Below, one piece after another: positions 1 through 5,288 of a stretch of 6,907 nt of DNA (position 1 is its first letter; the number at the start of each line of letters is the position of its first letter). Made by a program: the position numbers and the translations under genes. This DNA is from Bacillota bacterium (GTDB lineage Bacteria > Bacillota > Clostridia > Acetivibrionales > DSM-1351), in assembly GCA_023431385.1 (NCBI GenBank), contig JAEYWA010000191.1:1-6907 (forward strand), read 5' to 3'. Under the pieces are notes generated by a model. That model made no database searches, was not told the origin of the DNA, and saw nothing but the letters and a program-made list of their open reading frames with translations.

Positions 1-108
1 AATTCGATACTTTTTAAGAATAACATCATACTTCTTCTCTATTTCTTCTTTGGAAGAGGCTTTAGTGACTCCCAAAATTTTTCTGGCTTCCTGCAATGTA
101 TATTTCAA
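1..108 (-). CDS. Small J-domain-like protein, N-terminal part only (cut by left edge)
   Basis: An open frame of 36 codons starts at a TTG (106-108) and runs off the left edge. The start is set by a strong ribosome-binding site, GGAGGGG (114-120), five bases upstream. The product begins MKYTLQEARKILGV and continues with SSKEEIEKKYDVILKKYRI. This follows the helix I / helix II pattern of a J domain: an (I/V)LGV turn, then an EEI-KKY-x-ILKKY amphipathic helix. Where DnaJ proteins carry His-Pro-Asp after this helix, the visible residues are Arg-Ile, so the Hsp70-stimulating motif appears lost. It starts 40 bp after the lysS stop with no terminator between, so it is probably co-transcribed with lysS. 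From memory, small clostridial proteins of this kind can end in a membrane helix, but that part is outside the window. Function unknown. Confidence 0.7.
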   Translation of the reverse strand, partial: MKYTLQEARKILGVTKASSKEEIEKKYDVILKKYRI

Positions 109-120
109 ATAAACCCCTCC
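109..120 (-). promoter_or_regulatory. Ribosome-binding site that fixes a TTG start
   Basis: On the minus strand GGAGGGG lies at 120-114, followed by five bases and then TTG (108-106). There is no ATG at a better position, so this site is the reason for choosing TTG. The 168-aa membrane protein gene to the right uses almost the same arrangement. Confidence 0.7.
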
Positions 121-148
121 TATTGTATCCTAAACAAACAGTGTAGAT

Positions 149-1651
149 CTACTCTTTTGGCTTCATAGTTGGGAATAATAAAATATCTCTTATTGAAGCC
201 GAATCAGTTAAAAGTATTATTAATCTATCAACACCTATGCCCAATCCACCTGTTGGAGGCATACCATATTCCAGTGCTGTAACAAAGTCCTCATCCATCA
301 TATTTGCTTCTTCATCGCCGGAATCTCTCTTTTTAACCTGGCTAACAAACCTTTCCTTTTGATCTATAGGATCATTAAGTTCAGAATAAGCATTTCCCAT
401 TTCACGACCGGTAATAAAGAACTCAAATCTCTCAGTTAATTCGGGGCAATCAGGCTTTCTCTTTGTAAGCGGAGATACTTCTACAGGATAATCATATATA
501 AAGGTCGGCTGAACAAGATTGCTCTCTACAAACTCTTCAAACATCAGGTTGAGAATTTCACCACGGGACATTCCCGGCTTTACATATACTTTCTTAGCTT
601 CGGCAGCAGCCTTGGCTTCCTCATCGGTCTTAATGGTATCAAAGTCTACCCCAGAATATTTCTTAACGGCTTCAATCATTGATAATCTGTTCCATGGCGG
701 AGTCAGGTCTATATCCTGTCCCTGATACATTATCTTAGTTGTACCCAGAGTTTCCATTGCAACAGTGGAGATAAGATTCTCTGTGAGCTCCATCATACCC
801 TTATAATCAGTATATGCCTCATATACTTCCATCATAGTGAATTCAGGATTATGCTTTATAGACATTCCTTCATTTCTGAACATTCTTCCCATTTCATAAA
901 CTTTTTCCATGCCACCTACAATAAGTCTCTTAAGGTATAACTCAGGTGCTATTCTGAGATACATATCAATATCCAGAGTGTTGTGATGAGTTATAAAAGG
1001 TCTTGCAGTAGCTCCTCCCGGAATGGTGTTCAATAAAGGAGTATCAACCTCTAAGAAACCTCTGTCATCCAGAAACTTTCTTATAGATTTTATTATCTTA
1101 CTTCTCAATATAAACGTATTTTTTACTTCAGGGTTTACAATAAGGTCAACGTATCTTTGTCTATATCTTAAATCAGTGTCCTTCAGACCATGCCACTTTT
1201 CAGGGAGAGGCTGAAGTGATTTTGATAGCAATATAATCTCTTTTACCTTTATTGATATCTGACCCATATGAGTCTTAAATATTTCACCCTTTACTCCGAC
1301 TATATCTCCAATGTCATATTTTTTAAACATCTCATAGCTTTCATCCCCAACTTCATCCTTCCTGACATAGAGCTGTATTCTGCCATCTCTGTCCTGTAAA
1401 TCACAGAAGCCAGCTTTACCCATACCTCTTTTGGACATAAGTCTTCCAGCAATTGATGTATTTTGCCCTTCCAAAGCTTCAAAATTATCCAATATATTTT
1501 TAGTGGAATCAATTACATCATATTTTACTATTTTAAAAGGATCATTATCTTTTTCCTGTAAATCCTTTAGTTTTGCTCGACGTACCCTGAGTATTTCGTT
1601 TAGGTCCTGTTCTCCATTTTGTTGATTACCCTGCAAATTTTCTTCCGACAT
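149..1651 (-). CDS. lysS: Lysyl-tRNA synthetase, class II
   Basis: This enzyme charges tRNA-Lys with lysine in the cytoplasm in an ATP-dependent two-step reaction. The 500-aa product has the usual length and layout for bacterial class II LysRS. A polar N-terminal tail is followed by an OB-fold anticodon-binding domain (about 60-145) and the class II catalytic domain. Motif 1 is around 195-213 (RGFLEVDTP, then GGATARPF). Motif 2 is around 256-277 (RMFRNEG, then HNPEFTMMEVY). Motif 3 is around 468-478 (GLGIGVDRL, with the ATP-binding Arg at 476). The ATG start has GGAGG (1663-1667) 11 bases upstream, a slightly long spacing; the stop is TAG. No frameshift or missing key residue is seen. The gene lies about 40 bp downstream of a structured RNA segment, which may be its leader. 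The J-like gene follows after 40 bp. Confidence 0.97.
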   Translation of the reverse strand: MSEENLQGNQQNGEQDLNEILRVRRAKLKDLQEKDNDPFKIVKYDVIDSTKNILDNFEALEGQNTSIAGRLMSKRGMGKAGFCDLQDRDGRIQLYVRKDEVGDESYEMFKKYDIGDIVGVKGEIFKTHMGQISIKVKEIILLSKSLQPLPEKWHGLKDTDLRYRQRYVDLIVNPEVKNTFILRSKIIKSIRKFLDDRGFLEVDTPLLNTIPGGATARPFITHHNTLDIDMYLRIAPELYLKRLIVGGMEKVYEMGRMFRNEGMSIKHNPEFTMMEVYEAYTDYKGMMELTENLISTVAMETLGTTKIMYQGQDIDLTPPWNRLSMIEAVKKYSGVDFDTIKTDEEAKAAAEAKKVYVKPGMSRGEILNLMFEEFVESNLVQPTFIYDYPVEVSPLTKRKPDCPELTERFEFFITGREMGNAYSELNDPIDQKERFVSQVKKRDSGDEEANMMDEDFVTALEYGMPPTGGLGIGVDRLIILLTDSASIRDILLFPTMKPKE

Positions 1652-1690
1652 TTATATCATATCCTCCAGCTATTTCTATTGATTTATTAT

Positions 1691-1910
1691 CTTATAACAC
1701 AAGGGTGTTTAAGTCCTCCACTTGAAGATGTGGAAACATTTATTGCTTCGTTATAACGCATAGGTTCAGATAAAATTTTTCGGCTGTAGAAAAATTTTAT
1801 TACCTCTGCGCGTTTCAACGGGGGGAGTTATGTGCCCGTCGCCTGAAACTCCAAAGAGGTACCGCCGCCTTTTGTAGTGGGGCGAGGACCCATCTATAGC
1901 CTCGTTATAA
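1691..1910 (-). ncRNA. Candidate structured non-coding RNA or lysS leader (raiA-motif-like in size; identity unconfirmed)
   Basis: This segment has no credible ORF and is far richer in GC than its surroundings: 58 of 100 bases in 1801-1900. Read on the minus strand it folds well. TTATAACG (1910-1903) pairs with CGTTATAA (1758-1751). GTCCTC (1889-1884) pairs with GAGGAC (1718-1713). CGCC (1884-1881) pairs with GGCG (1869-1866), sharing C1884 with the previous helix. TACCTCT (1861-1855) pairs with AGAGGTA (1807-1801), and inside it GTTTCA (1849-1844) with TGAAAC (1817-1812) and ACGGG (1839-1835) with CCCGT (1822-1818). A perfect 12-bp stem joins 1800-1789 to 1781-1770 with a 7-base loop. A last 9-bp hairpin with one bulge and a CCTT loop spans 1713-1691. 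Two loop contacts suggest pseudoknots. It is not a T-box, lysine riboswitch, RNase P, SRP or 6S RNA as I know them. The clostridial raiA motif is the best-fitting known class, by size and host only. The strand choice follows the flanking genes. Confidence 0.6.
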
Positions 1911-1940
1911 AAAACAGTTTACATTTCCAATGTAAACTGT
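1909..1940 (-). terminator. Intrinsic terminator after greA
   Basis: A perfect 12-bp stem, ACAGTTTACATT / AATGTAAACTGT, with a three-base GGA loop is followed on the minus strand by six T residues (1914-1909). It lies about 60 bp past the greA stop, so it most likely ends the greA transcript. It is oddly placed just downstream of a possible promoter (1948-1977). Confidence 0.8.
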
Positions 1941-1947
1941 CAGTATA

Positions 1948-1977
1948 ATTATATATTAGTTTAGCTTTTAGTGGCAA
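1948..1977 (-). promoter_or_regulatory. Possible sigma-A promoter just before the greA terminator hairpin
   Basis: TTGCCA (1977-1972) and TATAAT (1953-1948) are 18 bp apart, one mismatch from consensus in the -35 and none in the -10. The predicted start near 1941 falls right at the foot of the hairpin at 1914-1940. A transcript from here would cross that hairpin before the structured RNA and lysS. In AT-rich DNA a chance match is possible, so confidence is modest. Confidence 0.4.
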
Positions 1978-2001
1978 CAAATAATTGTAACATTATTATC
2001 A

Positions 2002-2478
2002 CTACTTTGATATTTCAAGTATCTTAAATTTTATAGCACCGTCAGGGACCTGTACTTCCACTATATCGTCAACTTTATGTCCCATTAATGCAGCACCGAC
2101 AGGTGATTCATTTGAGATTTTAGACTTCAGCGGATTGGCTTCAGTAGAACCAACTATCAAATACACAACTTCTTCCTCAAATTCAATATCAAAAAGTCTA
2201 ACTTTTGCTCCAAGACTGACAACATCAGTTTTAACATCGTCCTCATCAATTAATCGAGCATGCTTGAGCATTGATTCAAGCTGAACTATTCTTCCTTCAA
2301 CCTGAGCCTGTTCATTCTTTGCCTCATCATATTCCGAGTTTTCTGATATATCTCCAAATGAAAGTGCCTGTTTAATTCTTTCGGCAACTTCCTTCCTTTT
2401 AGTCCCTCTAAGAAACTCCAATTCTTCTTCTAACTTTTTCAAGCCTTCGTAAGTTAATACGACTTCTTTTGCTGACAT
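2002..2478 (-). CDS. greA: Transcription elongation factor GreA
   Basis: GreA enters the secondary channel of RNA polymerase and stimulates cleavage of backtracked RNA, which rescues stalled complexes. The product is 158 aa, the length of E. coli GreA. An N-terminal antiparallel coiled coil (about 1-78) carries the tip motif GDISENSEYDEAK, whose acidic residues Asp43 and Glu46 correspond to the metal-coordinating pair in the family. The C-terminal FKBP-like domain (about 84-158) has the typical SPVGAALMG motif at 125-133. The ATG is preceded by AAGGAG (2494-2489) ten bases upstream. A consensus promoter lies about 150 bp upstream and a terminator about 60 bp downstream, so it is likely a single-gene transcript. 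Nothing is missing or altered. Confidence 0.97.
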   Translation of the reverse strand: MSAKEVVLTYEGLKKLEEELEFLRGTKRKEVAERIKQALSFGDISENSEYDEAKNEQAQVEGRIVQLESMLKHARLIDEDDVKTDVVSLGAKVRLFDIEFEEEVVYLIVGSTEANPLKSKISNESPVGAALMGHKVDDIVEVQVPDGAIKFKILEISK

Positions 2479-2631
2479 TTGAAGCCCTCTCCTTTACCGT
2501 TAATTTTTTCTGCTAACCCTTGCACAATTAAAGAGTATTCTGTCTTTATATCCTTGTAATTATGCTGATATATTCATTTATTTTGCAAATATAGAAAAAA
2601 TTTAAGCCTTAGGTCAGCTGTTTGCTAACTT

Positions 2632-2660
2632 ATTATAAATTACATATAAAATAATGTCAA
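2632..2660 (-). promoter_or_regulatory. Consensus sigma-A promoter for greA
   Basis: TTGACA (2660-2655) and TATAAT (2637-2632), both perfect, are separated by exactly 17 bp. Transcription should start near 2625, giving a leader of roughly 146 nt before the greA ATG. I saw no convincing riboswitch or attenuator in that leader. Confidence 0.85.
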
Positions 2661-2833
2661 GAAGTCAATCTCCAATATTTTACAACTGACCAAAGCGTTT
2701 TCAGCAGGACTGGGCTTGCATACTCTGTATAGACGTAGGAAGTGATTTATTTTAGTGATTTAATCGTGTTTCTACGTTATATATTAAAATATGCAGTCTC
2801 TGTTTTTTTAGACCTGCCATAATATTTTTAGTA
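2661..2833. other. guaB-greA spacer with tandem 9-bp repeat inside an inverted repeat
   Basis: This non-coding stretch lies between the guaB stop and the greA promoter. AGTGATTTA occurs twice, at 2741-2749 and 2754-2762 (13-bp period), and the pair is bracketed by the inverted repeat ACGTAG (2733-2738) / CTACGT (2772-2777). It could be a protein-binding site or chance in AT-rich DNA. No small ORF with a ribosome-binding site was seen. Confidence 0.35.
2781..2817 (-). terminator. Weak candidate terminator after guaB
   Basis: On the minus strand GCAG-G-TCT (2817-2810) pairs with AGACTGC (2799-2793), a 7-bp stem with one bulged G and a ten-base A-rich loop. It is followed by ATATTTTAATAT rather than a clean T run. 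It is the only hairpin close after the guaB stop, so guaB transcription may end here inefficiently. Confidence 0.3.
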
Positions 2834-4339
2834 TCAAGATGAGGATAGTTCTTTATCCTTCAGAATAACATCATGAGCTCCGCCTTCCTTGATACTTGTC
2901 GCAGAAACAAGTGTAAGTCTGGCCTTTTGCTGTAGTTCTGAAACTGAAAGCGCACCGCAATTACACATTGTTGATTTTACCTTGTGTATTGTAGTATCCA
3001 GATTGTCTTTAAGCTTTCCGGCATACGGCACATATGAATCAACACCTTCCTCAAAGCCAAGCTTGGAGTCCCCACCCATATCGTATCTCTGCCAGTTTCT
3101 TGCACGGTTTGATCCTTCGCCCCAGTATTCCTTAACAAAGTTTCCGCCTACTTTTATTTTTCTGGTAGGACTTTCATCAAATCTGGCAAAATACCTTCCG
3201 AGCATTACAAAGTCTGCTCCCATCGCTAAGGCTAGTACAATATGATAATCATGCACTATACCTCCATCAGAACATATTGGGATATATACACCTGTTTCCC
3301 TAAGATATTCGTCTCTCGCAGCTGAAACCTCAATTACAGAGGAAGCCTGCCCTCTGCCAATACCCTTCTGTTCTCTCGTGATACAAATTGAGCCACCGCC
3401 AATACCAACTTTTATAAAATCAGCTCCGGCATTTACTAGATATCTGAAACCTTCCCTATCAACTACGTTACCTGCTCCAACCTTTACTTCACCGTTGTAG
3501 GTCTCTTTAATCCACTTTATTGTATCTGACTGCCATTCACTGTATCCGTCTGATGAATCAATACAAAGTAAATCAACACCGGCGTCAACCAATGCAGCCA
3601 CTCTTTCCTTATAATCACGAGTATTTATACCTGCACCTACTATAAGTCGCTTACTTTTATCCAGTAATTCATTAGGGTTTTCCTTGTGACTGTCGTAGTC
3701 TTTTCTGAAAACCAGATATACAAGCTTCTGAGTATTATCTATTATCGGGAGACAGTTCAGTTTATGCTCCCAGATCATGTCATTTGCCTCTTTAAGTGTA
3801 ATGCCTTCCTGAGCATAAATCAGTTGAGAAAACGGGGTCATGAATTCATGAATTTTTTGATCTAATGAAGCTCTGCTAAGCCTATAGTCTCTGCTTGTAA
3901 CTATTCCCACAAGCTTGCCTGTAGGTGTTCCATCATCAGTTATTGCTATAGTGGAATGCCCTGTTCTTTCTTTTATATCAACTACATCTCTCAATGTATT
4001 ATCTGGTCTTAAATTACTGTCACTTACTACAAATCCGGCTTTATACTTCTTAACCTTTCTAACCATTTCAGCTTGATTTTCTATGCTTTGTGATCCGAAA
4101 ACAAATGAAACACCTCCGCACTTTGCAAGAGCAATTGCCATGTTATTATCTGAAACAGACTGCATAATTGCAGATGCAACCGGAATATTTAACTGTAATC
4201 CAGGTTTTTCCCCAATCTTATACTTTACCAGTGGTGTTTTTAAATCCACATTCCCTGGCATACACTCTTTTGTACTTAAATTGGGTACAAGAAGATATTC
4301 ACTGAATGTTCTTGATGGTTCACTATAATAATAAGCCAT
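2834..4339 (-). CDS. guaB: IMP dehydrogenase, Tritrichomonas foetus-like type
   Basis: This enzyme oxidises IMP to XMP with NAD+, the committed step of guanine nucleotide synthesis. The 501-aa product is a (beta/alpha)8 barrel interrupted by a CBS-domain pair (about 102-220, including GKLVGIVTSRDYR). The catalytic loop GIGGGSICITREQKGIGRGQ places the nucleophile at Cys319. The mobile flap, RARNWQRYD, holds Arg418 and Tyr419, the catalytic dyad. Glu431, Asp261, Arg241, Lys310 and Arg382 are also present. These positions match T. foetus IMPDH as I recall it, which strongly supports starting at MAYYYSEP. An upstream in-frame ATG (4411) would add 24 codons (MYSGILYIFLS...) with no family counterpart. 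The chosen ATG has GGAGGAG (4356-4350) ten bases upstream. No clear promoter or purine riboswitch was found in the 160 bp before it. Confidence 0.95.
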   Translation of the reverse strand: MAYYYSEPSRTFSEYLLVPNLSTKECMPGNVDLKTPLVKYKIGEKPGLQLNIPVASAIMQSVSDNNMAIALAKCGGVSFVFGSQSIENQAEMVRKVKKYKAGFVVSDSNLRPDNTLRDVVDIKERTGHSTIAITDDGTPTGKLVGIVTSRDYRLSRASLDQKIHEFMTPFSQLIYAQEGITLKEANDMIWEHKLNCLPIIDNTQKLVYLVFRKDYDSHKENPNELLDKSKRLIVGAGINTRDYKERVAALVDAGVDLLCIDSSDGYSEWQSDTIKWIKETYNGEVKVGAGNVVDREGFRYLVNAGADFIKVGIGGGSICITREQKGIGRGQASSVIEVSAARDEYLRETGVYIPICSDGGIVHDYHIVLALAMGADFVMLGRYFARFDESPTRKIKVGGNFVKEYWGEGSNRARNWQRYDMGGDSKLGFEEGVDSYVPYAGKLKDNLDTTIHKVKSTMCNCGALSVSELQQKARLTLVSATSIKEGGAHDVILKDKELSSS

Positions 4340-4358
4340 TTTTTTCAAACTCCTCCTC
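4340..4358 (-). promoter_or_regulatory. Ribosome-binding site that decides the guaB start
   Basis: The minus strand reads GAGGAGGAG (4358-4350), then ten bases, then ATG (4339-4337). This site lies inside the longer open frame that begins at 4411 and marks the internal ATG as the true start, giving a 501-aa protein. Confidence 0.8.
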
Positions 4359-4444
4359 GACAGATTCTTAATTTTCAAACTTAAAAAAATATATAAAATA
4401 CCGGAATACATTTATTACGTAATCAGGTATTATCTATCATTATT

Positions 4445-4482
4445 AAAAGGCAAATGGCCATTAATGCTACGCCATCTGCCTT
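4445..4482 (-). terminator. Intrinsic terminator after the 168-aa membrane protein gene
   Basis: AAGGCAGATGGC (4482-4471) pairs with GCCATTTGCCTT (4458-4447) in a 12-bp stem with one G-U pair and a 12-base loop. It is followed on the minus strand by a short T run (4448-4445) and TA-rich sequence. The T run is short, so some read-through into guaB is possible. That would fit the lack of an obvious guaB promoter. Confidence 0.7.
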
Positions 4483-4499
4483 ATTATTAACTATTTAAA

Positions 4500-5006
4500 T
4501 TATTCAAATACTTTTCTTGGAATATATTTTTTAAAGGACTCAATCATTTTTGAATGTGGTTCAAAAAATACAAGAACTTTCTCTCCTCCGTCCTTTGCAG
4601 TAACAAGGAAGTATACATCCTGGGAATCCATAGTTGTAACAGCATTAATACGCTTTTTAATATTATCATAGCTATTGTTATACTGACCGCTGGTCATTTT
4701 GGCAACAATTTCAAAATCCTTGCAGTTACCCGAAAAGACTCTCTTTCTTTTTCTTTGCGCGATAATCATATCTATGTCAAGATCTCCGTTAGTAACTATA
4801 TACTCGTATTCTATATTTCTGTTCCTTATAAACATATACGCGAGATAACCTATACCTACAACTAATAACGGTGCAAAAGCTTGTAAAAATTGTAGAGTTG
4901 TTAAAAACAGGATTACTATTAAAGCCGATAAAACAATACTTACAGTAACTAAGCCATCCGCAATCGTTTTCTTACGTTTTACAATTTTTTCTAAAAATAT
5001 ATCCAA
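4500..5006 (-). CDS. Two-helix membrane protein of unknown function (possibly DUF6106-like)
   Basis: The 168-aa product starts MDIFLEKIVKRKK, a short basic cytoplasmic segment. Two hydrophobic helices follow at about 17-38 (LVTVSIVLSALIVILFL) and 43-60, joined by a very short turn. The rest (about 61-168) is a soluble domain: IEYEYIVTNGDLDID, then a basic patch QRKRKRV (84-90), then alternating beta-like stretches ending in VYFLV and KVLVFFEP. By positive-inside reasoning both the N-terminus and the large C-terminal domain should face the cytoplasm. The layout resembles small bacterial proteins with a PH-like domain after a helical hairpin. I recall a clostridial family (DUF6106) with a similar start, but I am unsure of that name. 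The start is TTG (5006-5004), supported by GGAGGGG five bases upstream. It lies between groEL and guaB with its own promoter and terminator, so context gives no function. Confidence 0.85.
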   Translation of the reverse strand: MDIFLEKIVKRKKTIADGLVTVSIVLSALIVILFLTTLQFLQAFAPLLVVGIGYLAYMFIRNRNIEYEYIVTNGDLDIDMIIAQRKRKRVFSGNCKDFEIVAKMTSGQYNNSYDNIKKRINAVTTMDSQDVYFLVTAKDGGEKVLVFFEPHSKMIESFKKYIPRKVFE

Positions 5007-5018
5007 GTAGACCCCTCC
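5007..5018 (-). promoter_or_regulatory. Ribosome-binding site for the TTG start of the 168-aa protein
   Basis: On the minus strand GGAGGGG (5018-5012) is followed by TCTAC and TTG (5006-5004). This strong site and its spacing support the TTG. Confidence 0.7.
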
Positions 5019-5103
5019 TGAGAAGTTTATCCTTCACAATTGAACTATGATTTTCATATATTCCATATAATTCATGGGTATATTTTATCAAAGCTTTTTA
5101 TAC

Positions 5104-5132
5104 ATAATAATAAATTAATCAAATAATATCAA
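5104..5132 (-). promoter_or_regulatory. Probable sigma-A promoter for the 168-aa membrane protein gene
   Basis: TTGATA (5132-5127) and TATTAT (5109-5104) are 17 bp apart, each one base from consensus. It lies downstream of the groEL terminator and about 100 bp before the TTG start. The surrounding sequence is very AT-rich, so a chance match cannot be excluded. Confidence 0.5.
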
Positions 5133-5220
5133 GTATTATTTTTAGGTTTTTATATTTATTTAAAGTTTATTCACAAATTTTAACCAGTTCTTATATTTTA
5201 TATACCATTAATAATAATTT

Positions 5221-5272
5221 AAAAATAAAGAGGGTGGCTATGCAGGATCATAAGGTCCTCTGCCACCCTCTT
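5221..5272 (-). terminator. Strong intrinsic terminator after groEL
   Basis: An 11-bp perfect stem, AAGAGGGTGGC (5272-5262) with GCCACCCTCTT (5238-5228), encloses a second short stem (AGGA / TCCT) and is followed on the minus strand by TATTTTT. It begins 16 bp after the groEL stop and should insulate groEL from the next gene. Confidence 0.93.
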
Positions 5273-5288
5273 CTTACTCATTTGGTTT

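Noticed and set aside
1..5. AATTC at the left edge, as from an EcoRI cut
   Set aside because: A five-base match at one end only is expected by chance and the right edge shows nothing similar.
1300..1512. Minus-strand 70-codon ORF within lysS in another frame
   Set aside because: It overlaps the OB-fold coding region of lysS, with no start signal and no recognisable domain.
1840..1875. T-box riboswitch for lysS
   Set aside because: GGCGGTACC resembles part of the T-box sequence, but the full AGGGTGGNACCGCG element, a specifier stem and a terminator/antiterminator pair are missing.
1691..1910. Lysine riboswitch, 6S RNA or SRP RNA
   Set aside because: The conserved core sequences of the lysine riboswitch and SRP RNA are not seen, and the multi-helix layout does not match the long bulged rod of 6S RNA.
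4340..4411. A 24-codon N-terminal extension of guaB starting at the ATG at 4409-4411
   Set aside because: The extension has no counterpart in the IMPDH family, the region before it lacks a ribosome-binding site, and a strong GGAGGAG sits ten bases before the internal ATG. Residue numbering from that ATG matches T. foetus IMPDH exactly.
4554..4865. Plus-strand ORF of 103 codons, and other plus-strand ORFs inside lysS, guaB and groEL
   Set aside because: They lie wholly within confident minus-strand genes, lack ribosome-binding sites and show no recognisable protein features; they are shadows of the coding strand.
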